A stretch of DNA of 64,000 nt from Enoplolaimus lenunculus (GCA_030248215.1 JASANG010002731.1:94246-158245); one strand, 5' to 3'; positions 32,150 to 45,200 are shown, counted from the stretch's first letter. Notes: generated from the sequence alone by a model not told the origin. Numbers and translations are program-made.

Positions 32150-32310
32150 CAGGCGGGCCAGTAGCCAGAGTAAAGCGATGGGAGGCTGAGTCCCGCGTGG
32201 AAAAATTTTGTTCCCCTAGAAAAAAGGGTTCAACCTCACTAGCAGGTCATCTAAAATGCTTTAATGCCCTTCTTGAAAAATTTGTCACCTTTCAAGTACG
32301 TTGAGCTGGC
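32150..32310. mobile_element. Q-family MITE
   Basis: CAGGCGGGCCAGTAGCCAGA to GTTGAGCTGGCTAC, where an A element starts at a TA. The interior matches Q in reverse orientation. Confidence 0.7.
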
Positions 32311-32516
32311 TACACTGCCAAAAAAATGGTGAGTCAAATTGACTCTCTCCGAAACAGGCTTTCCTGACTACACAAACTGAGTCAAAATTCGACTCCGCCT
32401 GAATCCAATTCGACTCAACTTGACTCTGGCGCAGTCAAATTTTGACTCAGTTTGTGTAGTCAGAAAAAGTCTATTTCGGAGAGAGTCAATTTGACTCATC
32501 ATTTTTTCACAGTGTA
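32311..32516. mobile_element. A-family MITE inserted at the end of a Q element
   Basis: TA-CACTGCCAAAAAAATGGTGA to CATCATTTTTTCACAGTG-TA. Confidence 0.88.
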
Positions 32517-33509
32517 CGAACCTATATTTAGGTATTTTTTAAAAATTAGCTTATTTTAACGCAGTTACTTGAATTAACAGTATATCTGCACCACAGCTGG
32601 TTTGGCTATCTCGCTAGTTTCTTAGCCCATTAAATTTTTATTACCGTTTTTAAATTCTCTCGTTCATACGGTTTACGTATGGCCGCCTACGAGTCTCAGT
32701 ATACCTTTTACAGCGCTATTTAACTGTCTCAATATGAAATATTACTCTGTACAGTTTTGTCAAACGAATGTTACCATTTTCCTGTAAAAATAACCGGTAA
32801 AAAATGTACACGGAATAGCCGAAACAACGACAAAAACTGACGTTGTCATGAACTCTTTCACAATATTTAATTGATGTCCGTATAAACGTAGGGTCAACTC
32901 GACGAATGTTTCAACTGAAACTGCTGCAATTGCAAATGTTTGTTGCATGTACCTAAGAGTGTGCGTATACAGGAATTGTTTAGCAAACCATCGGGGGGGG
33001 GACGGCTTGAGTTGCCCCCTCATTTTGCTCGGTGGCTGCGTCTATAGAAAAAAATTTAATTGGTGGGATAGGGTGCCAAAACCTGGCTAAAATATTAGTT
33101 CGTAAGACGCAACAATACACCTGTTAACGCTGGTACAATCCGGAAGTAGTTTTGTCTTGATGTACACAAATACAGATTAATGGCATATACAAAGGTAGGA
33201 ATAGAAGAGATATATTGTTTCAGAAATTTCAAGGAAAATAAGAAACACCACGTTTTACATACTCTACGATAACTTACATCCTAAAGGTAAAATAGTTATT
33301 CTTTGACGTTAGGTCATGCTCTTCCAAATTGAAATCGCAGTAGCTCCGCCATTGATAGCGATTAGGGGTGGTTGTGCCCTCTCTACGTGGCTACGCTTCC
33401 GGTACACCCATGTCTTGATACTTCCGGTTCAAAACAGTAACTAAAAATGAACCATTCATAAGCGTTTACGCTGTTATTTCACAAAAGAGGTCTTTGTACA
33501 AAGAGCTAC
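32517..33509. other. gene-free stretch
   Basis: A GGGGGGGG patch at 32993 and a 3' phrase CTCTCTACGTGGCTACGC near 33380 suggest decayed Q-like sequence. No gene. Confidence 0.3.
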
Positions 33510-33790
33510 TAAACCCCTATTCACACGTGCAAGTTTTTGCTGCGAGAATTTGCAGCTGCAAATTTCACGCAGAAACTGCATGTTTTCATCAGCCAATGAG
33601 AAAGTGGCTGCAATAAATTCAGTGCACTTGCATGTTTGTTCACACATTTGAACTAAATTCCTAGCTATGATTTTTAATGAATTATTTGTAGCTGCAAGTT
33701 TTTCGAACGGAATTTTGGACAAAACTTGCAAGTGCAAGTTGCAGCTGCCTGATCTCGCAGCAAAAACTTGCACGCATGAATAGGGCTTAA
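33510..33790. mobile_element. F-family MITE
   Basis: TAAACCCCTATTCACACGTG to CACGCATGAATAGGGCTTAA, with inward GCAAGTTTTTGCTGCGAG / CTCGCAGCAAAAACTTGC arms. Best-preserved F copy (281 bp). Confidence 0.88.
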
Positions 33791-33985
33791 TACGTACAGA
33801 ATATTATGTACCAGAATAATGGTTTGTTTGAAAAAGTATTTTCACCGAATGGTTCGCTTGCGACCCTAAAATTTTTGACCATTGCCCAATTGTCCGAAAC
33901 ATTAGATTTTAGTGGAACGGCCATTAGCTGCTTTTCACTTGTACGCTTATATATGAACACATTTAGTTGTTCGACTCATATGTCA

Positions 33986-34151
33986 CCGGCCCGTAGTCAG
34001 CTCACCTTGCTAGGGGGGGCTATAACCTTTTCAGGAGAGGCATTCAAGGGTTTTCAATGATTTGTAAGCAAAGTTGAAAGTTTTCTAGGGCGAGGGCCAA
34101 AAATTTTGCAGGGGGGTTGAGCCTTCCTAGCCCCCCTTGGCTACGGGCCCG
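33986..34151. mobile_element. Q-family hAT-like MITE, perfect 8-bp target duplication
   Basis: CCGGCCCGTAGTCAGCTCAC to CTTGGCTACGGGCCCG, flanked by ATATGTCA on both sides (33978-33985, 34152-34159). Confidence 0.9.
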
Positions 34152-34215
34152 ATATGTCATCTGTAATTGCATGTTCGATTACACCATGGATGTTTGTTTT
34201 CAAGTCTAGTTTTAT

Positions 34216-34432
34216 CGAATCTACGACTATTCGTCGCCCGAAAACTTAAGCGACCAACAGGGTCCTAAAACCTATGAATAAGTCTAACCATAATCCTAGC
34301 GCAATCCTAAACTTTCGCCTAGGCCTAAGCATAATGATGGACGACGAAATGTCGAGTCGATCAAATTTCGGATTATAAGTTGTCTAGAGACAAGTTGTCC
34401 AACGACAGATTGTCGTGATACCGATTGTATCA
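34216..34432. mobile_element. P-family repeat
   Basis: CGACTATTCGTCGCCCG, CCTAGGCCTAAGC, GACGACGAAATGTCGAGTCG and GTCCAACGACAGATTGTCG. Confidence 0.6.
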
Positions 34433-34579
34433 GTATGCATATTGAACAGAAATAATGAATGAGTAACATTGTTGTGTTTACGTGAAATGCATAACTCGCA
34501 ACCTGAGACCTATATTTTGCATTAGGCTAGGGCATAGAACTAGGCTTAAACTTACGTTTAGTGGTCAGGCCAAGTTCTG

Positions 34580-34783
34580 TACACTGCAACAAATGGTGAG
34601 TCAAATTGAATCTCCGAATTGGCTGGGTGGAACTACACAAACTGATCCGACTCAACCAAAGTCAAATTCGACTCACTAAGTCGCACGTTTGACTCTGGCG
34701 GAGTCGAATTTGACTCAGTTTGTGTAGTCCCGAAAAGGCTATTTCGGAGGGAGTCCATTTGACTCACCATTTTTTGCAGTGTA
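34580..34783. mobile_element. A-family MITE
   Basis: TA-CACTGCAACAAATGGTGAGT to CACCATTTTTTGCAGTG-TA. Confidence 0.88.
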
Positions 34784-35126
34784 CATAGACTAAAATTTTT
34801 CAGTTGAAAACTAAATAAAATTAAAACAAATTGTTATTTTGTTTCAAAGTTGCTTAGCAACTTGTGCTTTGATGTGAGTTCGTTAATAAGTCTCATTTGC
34901 ATATGTGCGCTCTAGTCTAAGCTTAACTGCACGCATACATTAATATATTCTGATTGTTTTTTGGCCAATGTTAGCCGATTGGTTAGCTTCCACGGGTCGG
35001 GATTGAAAATTAGGGTTATGTTATGACTTACGCTTAGGTTTACATTTAGTTTTAACTCAGCTTAGGCTCAGTGGGTAGGCCTTTTGTTGATGTCTGGTAA
35101 AGCCTGATGTAATGCTATCATATAGG

Positions 35127-35274
35127 CGGCCAACAGGGGCGGAACAGTATTAATATAAGCATATTCCTAAGCCTAAGTCTAAGCCTAAGCCGAGCAAAGG
35201 ATCCGTCTAAAGCTTAAGCTTACTTTATTACGGTCCCACAGAAAAACGTTCTGCCCCTGATCTTTACATGGGCC
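35127..35274. mobile_element. B-family MITE
   Basis: GGCCAACAGGGGCGGAACAG to CTGATCTTTACATGGGCC, with CCTAAGTCTAAGCCTAAGCC and TCTAAAGCTTAAGCTTACT. A few terminal bases are missing on the left. Confidence 0.82.
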
Positions 35275-35589
35275 TATCCGCCAATGGAAACGGCTTCAAC
35301 AAAACCGGGATCATGAGTGTCTAAATCACTGGATAATTACTTAAACCATGCTTAAGGCACACAATAACGACTAATTTTTGATGATGCAACGTATTTTTGA
35401 TATTTTTGAGTAAAAAATTGCAGCCTGAATATAGGCATGTTTTTAAAGGAAAACGCAAGCAACTGCCTATGGCTTATAATCATTGCCTTAACATCAGTTA
35501 TAGATTATCAGTTCAGCCAATGATGATGTATTAATTCGACTTTCAAAGCTATTCTAGCGATGAATTTAAGTCTTTGGCGTATATTCATC
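35275..35589. other. no recognised feature
   Basis: No gene or repeat recognised. Confidence 0.3.
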
Positions 35590-36007
35590 ATGAATAAATT
35601 GCAACTGCTAGGTCTTGCAATGAATTTTCGAAAAAACCTGCATTTGCAAGTTTCAGCTGCAAGAACGGTCAAGCGTAAAAGATTTACTTGAAATTTGTAT
35701 TTGAAAACGCTTTCATACGCTGCAGTTTCTATTTAGTTCTTAAAACGTAAATCTAGTCTCGTCAATATCGCCTTACACCGCGAAATATCAAACAAGTTTG
35801 ATATTTGAATTGATGCAAGCAACGCTGTTTCTAACACTTGCCAATCAAAATGCACGTGCAAGAAAATGTGCCAATTAAATAGCATTAATTTCAGTGAATA
35901 ATTTGCATCTGCAAGAACTTCAATGCAGTTTTGTGACCGAACATGCATATGGAAGTCGCACGTACAAGTTAAATTGCTGCAAAAAATTTGCACGTGTGAT
36001 TTGAGCT
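35590..36007. mobile_element. diverged F-family element
   Basis: Contains CAAGTTTCAGCTGCAAGAAC on one side and CACGTACAAGTTAAATTGCT with TTTGCACGTGTGATTTGAGC on the other. The internal layout is F-like but the left end is decayed. Confidence 0.5.
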
Positions 36008-36232
36008 GGATTTTCACAAAAAGTAATTTAATTCATATGGACTTGTACTGGTTTACTTGGCACGACTAGCATTTACCAAAGGTTGTTATATCTGCAAACT
36101 TTTTAGCGGAAAATGTACTATATTTGTAGTATACAATATTAAAGACACTGTTTGAATCTCTCATACATTTTTCACCATAACTTGCGTAACACTGACACCA
36201 TGTCACAATTTTCACATTTCTATTCAAGATAC

Positions 36233-36419
36233 GGTCCACGTAAAGATCAGGGGCGGAACGTTTTTCTCCGGGACTACAATAGAATAAGCTTACGCATTAC
36301 AGTAATATTTTTGCGCATGCTTAGGTATATACAAGGTCGTCCTAAATACACTTTGACTTATCTTTAGGCTTAGGAATACGCTTATACTACTGTTATGGTC
36401 CTGTTCTATACCTTGGTCC
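36233..36419. mobile_element. B-family MITE
   Basis: GGTCCACGTAAAGATCAGGG to GTCCTGTTCTATACCTTGGT, with GGGACTACAATAGAATAAGC and a short TTAGGC tract. Confidence 0.83.
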
Positions 36420-36741
36420 ACGATGACCGGGACAAAATCTTCTCGAACACTAGCTATGACAGCTTTTATGGAAGATTTATTTACGCTTGGCAACTACAGC
36501 CGAAAAACTGTCGACACACTAGCAAACCGAAGAAGCAATTTAGGGTCATTTAGTATGTAGCACAACTTTTAGTGTCTGTAAAAGTTGTGTGAAAATATTT
36601 GAAGATTTGGTTGTTTTTGGCTAAATGCAAGCCAGCCGCTGTATCGCTGGATTCCCACAGGACGCCTTGTGTGCAAATACAGAAAACCTTTGTTTTTTCT
36701 ACAGCCGATCGGTTTTTCATTCAAAAAACTGTCCAGTTTTC
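36420..36741. other. no recognised feature
   Basis: No supported gene; the ORFs at 36599-36870 run into the following MITE. Confidence 0.3.
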
Positions 36742-36911
36742 GGCCCGTGTTACTTTAAGGGGCGTCCAGGTTTCTGGCCGGCGTATAAAAGCGTGGGTTT
36801 AGATTCTAGATTGCATTTTTTGCTTAGGCTTAGGCTTAGGCTTTTTGGAACACATTTTTGCAACGCTTAGGCTTAGGTTTAGGCTTTTGTTACGCCCCTA
36901 AACGTTGGTCC
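36742..36911. mobile_element. C-family MITE
   Basis: CGGCCCGTGTTACTTTAAGG to GTTACGCCCCTAAACGTTGG, with TTTAGATTCTAGATTGCA and TTAGGCTTAGGC runs. Confidence 0.82.
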
Positions 36912-37159
36912 AGTTTCGTTTAGTTTGTCGCTTCCGAAGACGCTGTACACAAAGTTTATTTTACCATGAAGTTTACTGAATAATATCTCTTTTTCTCTGT
37001 CACTGTATTTGTGACTGATTTCGGTGTTTTTAATTAATTGTAAATTTGTTTTGTTTGCCATAAATGTAAAGTTGAAATTATTACATTTACCAATTTTATT
37101 TTTCACTTATTTGAAACGTACAAAAAGCTTAGGCGCAACAGATTTCAAATTCATTATAT

Positions 37160-37417
37160 TTACCGTGACGTAGGCCGTAGCGAACTCTTTGGAGTTCTGC
37201 ATGGTACAAAATGTACCACCGGCTTTGTATTTTGGCCGATTCCCCTTATTTAGAGAAGGGGGGTTGTTGTCGCAAGCATTTTTAATTTGGATACATAGAG
37301 TGCCATGATTCGCACAGGTTGTTCCCTCCTCTAAATAAGGGGGTCGGTTAAAAATGCAACGCGTGTCGAGTTTCATTTATACAGTGCGGAAACACATTCT
37401 TTTATCGTGCACTCTTG
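37160..37417. repeat. N-family-like repeat, reverse orientation
   Basis: CATGGTACAAAATGTACCAC, GGCCGATTCCCCTTATTTAG and AAAAATGCAACGCGTGTCG are N-interior phrases. CACTCTTGG near 37409 resembles one end. Confidence 0.5.
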
Positions 37418-37428
37418 GTTATATCAAT

Positions 37429-37813
37429 GCCGGAGCAGACAGGGATAGGGCCCCCAAAACTCCAGGGTGAAGGCCCTCAGTGTATGTGGATACAGAATTT
37501 ATCGATTTTTGATCTAAGGTTGTCCGAGCTCACGCTCGTGTTTGATAGCTGTGGGTACACCCTTCCAAAAACAGTTTCACGCAAAAGTTGCAAAATAATG
37601 GATCTACAATGTGAAACCATCTTGAAACTACATCAAACTTCACGCAGTGCGAAATTTTTTTCACATTTTCTTATAAAGTAAGTAGGTAACCAGCTCATAT
37701 TTTCGGTAAAACTTTTTACAAACTTCAGCGGATTTTGTTTCATCCCGTTGGGTGGGGGCTGCTTTGAGGGTGGGGTCCCCAGATGGGAGTATGGGGGGTG
37801 GCTGCTCCAGCCC
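37429..37813. mobile_element. U-family MITE
   Basis: GCCGGAGCAGACAGGGATAG and GGTGGCTGCTCCAGCCCTGG are inverted ends; GGGTGGGGTCCCCAGATGGG lies inside the right part. A second copy is at 47962-48150. Confidence 0.65.
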
Positions 37814-38703
37814 TGGGGTATACAGTGCAAAATGGCAAATTTGCAATTTTTGCAGCTTACTTAACACGTTCTTAAGTCGACGTCATTTTCACACTATAAC
37901 CCCATATTCTGGCGGTCCAGATGCTTCAAACCCCAGTTGAACCGTAATTCAGCTGACTAACACCACTGTGCTCTACTTCCATTCAAGCGAGTGGTTACCT
38001 ATTAATAGCTTAAACCCGCGAACATGAGCCATACGGTTTCAAACCTTCATTTACCACTACCGATGATCATTTACAACCAGCTTTCTCTAAAACCAAGCAC
38101 TGTAAACAGGTCTCTAACCAAGCCCATCCCATTGGTGGCGCCTGAAAAAAATTTATCACAAGGCCTTTGCGTGAATTTCACATAGTTCAACTTTTAGTTG
38201 GACCCAACATTACCCGAAGAGCCAAACAATTTTCTAACGGCAGGTTGGGAGCCCCCCTGACTCCCTTTGGTTACAAACCCAACTTTGAATTGTATGATAG
38301 AGCGCTCGAGCAACTGTTATAGGTGGCATCGTTTTTTGGTATATTTTTGAAACACAGTTGACGGTGACATGGCTAATTCAATCAACAATGTTTAGTACTG
38401 CACAGAGTTTGTTGTTAGCAACAAAACCTAGTCGCCCGTATTTTTTGGCACGAAAAACTCTAAGTGGTTTTTTGTTTTTAGACAAAAAACTGTTTTCAAG
38501 GCTGTTCGGTCTTTAAGCTCGAACACCCAAAAAGCTTTTACTGATTTTGCAATTTTAGAATTTGAGAATATGTTGCAATACATTTTTACATTTAAATTTT
38601 AGAAACACAAATTTACCGACGGAAAAATTTGCAACTACTCAAAGTAGGCTCACGTTTTATTTCGTGCTTTAATTTTAGGTGCTATAGACATTTGAGTATG
38701 ATT
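37814..38703. other. gene-free stretch
   Basis: No supported ORF. CCCCCCTGACTCCCTTTGG near 38253 resembles one end of Q-like elements. Confidence 0.3.
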
Positions 38704-38922
38704 ACCAATGTATAGAACAGGGCCGTAACAATAGTATAAGCATATTCCTAAGCGTAAACCGAATAAGCATATTCCTATGCCAAACGAGAAGCGTAAAGGA
38801 TAATCGTAAATGTAAAAATGAGTTAACAACAAAACTCAAACAAAAATTTATGTAAAGCTTAAACTTACTCTATTGCAGTCGCGCAAAAAAACGTTCCACC
38901 CCTGATCTTTAATACATGGCCC
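38704..38922. mobile_element. B-family MITE
   Basis: CCAATGTATAGAACAGGGCC to CTGATCTTTAATACATGGCC. The inner hexamer tract is diverged, with only short CCTAAGCG and AAGCGTAAA units. Confidence 0.82.
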
Positions 38923-39499
38923 GACTAATCTAAGATATCTCAACATCTTAAAATAGCTCCTGTATAGTGGTTAAACGTGGCGTATTTATAGCGCCTAAGG
39001 GTAGTAAAAGTCTAGTTTGATACAGCCAAATGCATCATACAAATTAGCAATGGAAAAAATTTAATGAAACGAACCAAATTATTTTTGCTGTCTTTTTCCG
39101 GTTGAGCAAAATTCGCCTGTCAACCAGCTTTTACACTAAATATTCATGAAACGGCTTGAAACAAACGAGATGGAAATAAACTGTTTTGTGGTTTGATTCG
39201 GTATCGAAAATGTGTACCCGTATTAATAATTTGACGTAAAATTATGTTAACAGTTTTCTTTGAACATTTATTATTGAGCCAGCTACAGTATAAGAAATTT
39301 GGGACAAGATTCACGTGAAATATATCGAAAAGCTTGCGAGCGAGAAACCAAACGCAATTTTAACTCGAAATATTAATACCAAATTTGGGTCGCCGAGAAA
39401 TGAAATTTTAGCACTGAATCTTAATACGAAATTTTGGTTGGGTGTCGCGTTCGAACCATTACCTAGAGGATTCCCGTCTTGTATCAGCCAATCAAGTTA
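38923..39499. other. no gene; shared MITE motif
   Basis: GCTTGCGAGCGAGAAACC followed by AAACGCAATTTT at 39331-39361 is a phrase shared by several MITEs in this window. No element ends were found. Confidence 0.3.
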
Positions 39500-39662
39500 A
39501 AGCAATCTCAACATTTGCAGGGGAAAATAAAATTTTTCTACAAGAGGCATGAAGGGATATTGCACTATATTACTAGCAAAGGTACTACTTTTCTAAAGGA
39601 CGATCGGAATATTTCCAGAGGGGCTGAGCCCACCCCCCTGGCCCCCCATCTGGCTATGAGCT
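39500..39662. mobile_element. Q-family-like MITE
   Basis: The right end CTGGCCCCCCATCTGGCTAT and GGGGCTGAGCCCACCC are Q-like. The left terminus is not clear. Confidence 0.5.
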
Positions 39663-40315
39663 GGATAAGTTAGAATAGAAATTTGTAATTATTATTTGTC
39701 AATAAGGTTATTATTGCGTAAGAATTATTTTAGTGCAATTAGAAGTAAAGGGTTTATGCGCGATGTTCTAGTAATTATCAAGTCTACGAACAACGGCGAG
39801 ACTGAGTAATTTTGGCTGAGAATGGAATTGGCTCTTTTTGCTGTATATTTTACCATTTTTGGCTTTGAAACAGGGCCAAATTAAGCAGGTGGGAGGCCCA
39901 GAGCCCATATGACAAGCATGTCCTTTATTAACCATCAATATTTTGTTCACCAAAGCTTAAAGTGACACATTTTAATGAAATAAATTACGCCAAAAAAGTA
40001 CGAAACAAAATGTACGGCACAGGGATTTTCAAGGTTTGCACTTAAAGAAGTCAAGTATGATTACAATCGGTCCGTAGCTAGTTTGGCGGCCGGAAGGGGT
40101 CAAACATGTCGGACTGGCTTTTGAGAATTTCACATAATTTACAAAATAATCGGGTTATGAAACATATTTCGAAACCGAAAGTTATTGCTAAAAGGGCTAC
40201 GTCCCCTGGCGCTCACTTGTTATGAAAACGTTTGTTTTTTCAAAATCTTTAGACTGACATGATTTTTTTAATTCTGCCAAGAAAATGAAACTCAAAAATT
40301 CAAACTTACATCACA
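39663..40315. other. no gene; hAT-like scraps
   Basis: CAGGGCCAAATTAAGCAGGT at 39871 and GGTCCGTAGCTAGTTTGGCG at 40070 look like single ends of hAT-type MITEs. Confidence 0.35.
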
Positions 40316-40495
40316 CACACTGCAAAAAAACTGGTGAGCCAAATTCTACTTCGCCAGAGTCAAATTCAAATCAGTGAGCGATTCATTGAGTCGAATTTGA
40401 CTCTAACGGAGTCGAATTTTGACTCCAGTTTGTGTAGTCCGGAAAAGCCTATTTCGTCGAGAGTGAAAATTTGGCTCACCATACTATACAGTGTA
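40316..40495. mobile_element. diverged A-family MITE
   Basis: CACACTGCAAAAAAACTGGT to CTCACCATACTATACAGTGTA. Internal GACTCTAACGGAGTC is retained. Confidence 0.75.
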
Positions 40496-41482
40496 TTTTT
40501 CCTTTGAATTCACATCTTTCGGATTCGCAATATTCTTAATTTGGCCAAAATCAATTCAAAAGGCTGCCAGTATTTTCCGAATCATTTTACCAAAGTACCA
40601 TTTATTTTACTCCAGCCCATCGCTGCAGCAACTGATAAAGCAACCGAGGCTTCAACCACCGCTGGCGCAATTTATATTAAAATCGAAGGAACGTCGTAAA
40701 CTAAGCGAGCGAGAAACCAAACGTAATTTTAGCACTAAATCTCTATACAAATGATTAATTTTGAAAACTGGGATATGCGTCGCATTTTGATATGGTACTG
40801 TTCACAACCAGCGCCGCCCTAAGCAGCTGCCCGCTCATACGCCACCGTTTGGAGAGGAAGTAGTTCCCACCCCAAAGAACGGCTCCCACCCCAACAAGAT
40901 TTTAAACCATAAAAATGAAAAATATTCTGAACATCGCAACGAGCCGCCAGCCTGGTATTTTCAACGGGGTCACTCTCGCCTGCTTCGGCACTGCTTAAAA
41001 CTATTTTTAGTCTTCATTTTTGTATGTAGACTTTGCATACCGTAGCCTATAGAGTACAACAAAAAGACATCTGGTGAAATTTGATATTGGGCAAACTTTG
41101 AGCGACTAGGCATCGTATACCAAACCGGTTGCTGCGGTATTATTAATCAAACTTATGCTTTCGGTTTCAAATTCGATCGGGAAGCATATAATGATATTAG
41201 TGAGAACCTACAAGTAAATTATACAAATTCGACTTAATAGGTTTAGGTTTCATTATGAAATTTTGAGCTTTGTGAAAAGGTTTGCGTTTGAAACTTGAAG
41301 CTTTCTTTTATATATGTAATTTTGTTCTATATTTGTCGTACATGATTTAATGATTACATACCGTGCGTATATGGGTGTAACTGGAGGACATTCACGGGTC
41401 AAACCCCCGTTTTGGGATTTTTGTAAAGGGCTTTTTAGATACTTTTTCAGTTAGTAACACAAACACACTTTTCGTAATTTTT
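40496..41482. other. gene-free stretch
   Basis: Holds AAGCGAGCGAGAAACCAAAC at 40702 (shared MITE phrase) but no complete element or gene. Confidence 0.3.
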
Positions 41483-41662
41483 GCCCGTAAACATCAGGGG
41501 CGGCACGTTTTTCTGCCGGACTGCAACAGAATATAAGCTTTAGACTAATTTCTTGCTTAGGCTCTCAGGATTTGGTATAAGCGCAATCTTACGCTGAGGC
41601 TTAGGCTTAGGCTTAGGAATAATGCTTATACTACTGTAACGGCCCTGTTCTATACGTTGGCC
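41483..41662. mobile_element. B-family MITE
   Basis: GCCCGTAAACATCAGGGGCG to CCCTGTTCTATACGTTGGCC, with GCTTAGGCTTAGGCTTAGGA. Confidence 0.87.
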
Positions 41663-41754
41663 GGAATTTTTATCGAAAATAATCTCTTGTTTCCAAAACC
41701 CTGGCTACACAAATGCGTGCTTCTGATATGAACACACGTAACAATCTCGGATTA

Positions 41755-41845
41755 CAAGCCCGTAGCCAGCTCACCTTGCTAGAAGTGGGGCGGCTAAAAA
41801 TTTTTCTACGTTGAAAATTTTCTAGGGGGCCAAAATTTTTCCAGC
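41755..41845. mobile_element. Q-family MITE fragment
   Basis: CAAGCCCGTAGCCAGCTCAC, then TTGAAAATTTTCTAGGGGGC. The middle and right end are missing. Confidence 0.65.
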
Positions 41846-42029
41846 GTGAATAAATATTCTTGCTAAAAGCATCCACAAAAAGGTGAAACTTTAGAATCAG
41901 CACGTATTTTAAGTAGGATATGTAAACCATAAAAAATTTGAAAAACATAACTATACTTTGACCGGACAATAATCCTACGGGTGCTGACCGAACATGATAG
42001 GGACGAGGCCCTGATGCCACATCTCCTTA

Positions 42030-42140
42030 ACAAATTTTGCCCAACATTCTTTTATCCCTGTTTGTTAGTCATCGAAAACCCTTGTAAGCCTCTCGTGGAA
42101 CACTTTTAGCCCCCCCATGCAAGGTGAACTTGACCTGGCA
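42030..42140. mobile_element. Q-family MITE fragment, opposite orientation
   Basis: TCATCGAAAACCCTTGTAAG, CACTTTTAGCCCCCCC and CAAGGTGAACTTGACC follow the reverse Q order. Confidence 0.55.
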
Positions 42141-42296
42141 AGAATAACGACCTTGAATAGGCCTTTCTCGTTATACGCCCTTGAATTATTTCTGTTATCA
42201 AAGTTTTGATGAGTTCACTCGAAAAATACTATAGTGGATACTCAAATAGTGAATTTAAAGCACAGTTTAAGCTGTTTTTGTCTTTTCGGTTCGACC

Positions 42297-42630
42297 AAGA
42301 GTGGATGATCAGAAGAGTGTGCAACTTGCTAGCTTGTGCGTGGTACCAAATGTACCAGCACTCGTTGTGTTTTTGCCCTACACCCCCCTTATTTAGAGGG
42401 GCGGATCGCGGCTGCATTTACTAAAACGTTAAGTTTTGCTAAAAATATAGCGGGTTCCTTTTCAGTGCATATACAACAGCACACGAGTTTTAGTCTCTGA
42501 AAATTTTAACCCCCCTAAAATGAATCGGGGTAATGGTAGGCCAAAAACACAACGCGTGCAGGCTACAATCTTTTCTACACAGAATGAACTCAGCTGTAAA
42601 CTCTTGTTGAAGAGCATCATCCATTGGTTG
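42297..42630. mobile_element. N-family MITE
   Basis: CAAGAGTGGATGATCAGAAG to AGAGCATCATCCATTGGTTG, with GTACCAAATGTACCAGCAC and GGCCAAAAACACAACGCGTG inside. Longer than the 29984 copy. Confidence 0.7.
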
Positions 42631-43246
42631 TTTTGCCAAGAACATGTTTAGGATGTAACCAATTTGGCGAGAAGTGCTTTAACAGTAGCGTAGCAGCCGG
42701 GGATATGGGGAGCTGACCCCCAGTTTTCATGTCCGTCAGGTCGGTCACATTGCATAAACATATAATGGCAACATATGCGAAAAATAGCAAGACCTTATAC
42801 CTTACAAATTGTTAAACGTGGATCTGGCATTGTGTTCGCTTCGCTCGCGAGATTATTTTTCTGCCCCCCCCCCTTGTATATAGCTCCCCAGCTAAATGTG
42901 GTCCGTTGTTTCGGCATCAACTGCGGCGGCGCCCTCCAGTTTTATGGGTGCTGACCAAACTTGGGTTCAGAACAATTTTTCCGTTAAAGCGAGCATTGTT
43001 TGTATCTAAACGATATATTCTGTGGGTCAATACCATTGCATCGTTACCAACATTAGAGAGTATTTGTATATGAAAACCCGAATGTTTGGCAGCGCTACAA
43101 ATATTTCGGAGTCTGTGGCCTGTGTACCAAAGTTCAAACGGAATTCATGATTTCGGCTGAAATTCATGCAATATTTTTGTACTGATTTCAATTTGGTCTC
43201 AGTGTCATTGTGGTGTCGGGATTCCGACATTTTTGGTTTGCGTGTT
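42631..43246. other. no gene; possible unpaired hAT-like MITE
   Basis: CAGTAGCGTAGCAGCCGGGG at 42681 and CTTGTATATAGCTCCCCAGC near 42873-42892 could bound a MITE. It contains TTCGCTTCGCTCGCGAG. The ends do not pair well. Confidence 0.35.
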
Positions 43247-43498
43247 TAGGGTTGCGCTATACTTTTGTTGACGTCTGGCGCCGTCCGTCATCGTCTGTTA
43301 TCCGTTCGGCGCCGTCTGTGACCGTCCGTCTCCGTCCATCACCGACCGTCACCGGTACTGTGCAGTCCTTCATTCGTATGGCGCCGTCCTCACCGTGCGC
43401 GTACGGCGTCCGAACGGCGCCGTACCGGTGAGGGACGGCGTCATACGGATGACGGTCGATGCCGGACGGCGCCACACGACAAGCATAGCGCAACCCTT
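43247..43498. mobile_element. L-family GC-rich foldback element (best copy)
   Basis: TAGGGTTGCGCTATACTTTT to CAAGCATAGCGCAACCCTT. The interior is dense in GGCGCCGTCCG, CCGTCACCGG and complements, so it could fold along its length. Confidence 0.82.
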
Positions 43499-44242
43499 TT
43501 CCAACTGCATTTTAAGTTTAAATTTGTTTATCCTACATTGCTTAGAGACATTAAAAAGACATGAAAACCAATTACACGGGCATCCAAGTTTGAATTTTAC
43601 TATACATTTAAACTAAAAAAATAACACGGAGCAAAAACTAAGAAAACGAAATAATAACGTCGTAGTTTAAAAATTCGAAAAAATTAACGAAACCCAAAAC
43701 AAAAATGAAATTTAAAAGTCTAATTTCGATTCAGAATTCGGTTCCGACTACAAAAACTGGAATTTAGACTCAATTTTAATTTGAACTAAAGTTTGTTTTA
43801 GATGATAACCTGCCATGTACCCATGTTTAATAGTTTGAACTATTTTCATGGATAGGTTTTTTCTAACTTTTCCGAAATTTTTGAGTTTGACAATTTTGAA
43901 ACTTACTATATTGCGTATGGCTTACATGTTTCACAAACTAATATGCCTCGAAACTTTTCTGACCGGGACAATCTTTCCGCAAGGGTACATTATTTTTCAA
44001 AAAAACTGTCCGCCCCGACGAAAAAGTGTCCGAGGAACAGTTTCATTGGCGCATCCGTGGCACCGCAACCCTTGCTTCACGACTATGTATTGTATATTAT
44101 GTATACATACATAATATATGTAAACATGTGAGACATGCTTGTCCGTTATGTGCACATGCAATATCGTGCAGTGTACTGTATGTATGCTTGCTGGCAGCAT
44201 ACGGTCGACCCATATAGTCCACGAAAAATGCAGTTGGAGAGG
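43499..44242. other. no supported gene
   Basis: ORFs at 43848-44217 overlap in several frames without domain evidence. A GTATACATACATAATATATG patch lies at 44101. Confidence 0.3.
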
Positions 44243-44995
<753 letters not shown>

Positions 44996-45200
44996 GGCCA
45001 ATGTAAAGAACAGGCGCGGAACAGGATTATAAGCATATTCCTAAGCCTAAGCCTAAACCTAAGTAAGTGTAAGAATGAGCATATTGTTAAGCCTAAGCCT
45101 AAGCCTGAGCCTAAGCCAAGTAAAAACATTGGTCTAAAACTTAGCTTACTCTATTCTAGTCCGACAGAAAAAACTCCCCGCCCCTCATCTTTACATGGGA
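44996..45200. mobile_element. B-family MITE
   Basis: GGCCAATGTAAAGAACAGGC to CCTCATCTTTACATGGGA. Two hexamer tracts (CCTAAGCCTAAGCC) are separated by GTGTAAGAATGAGCATATTG. KPKPEPKP-like peptides from this tract are artefacts. Confidence 0.9.
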
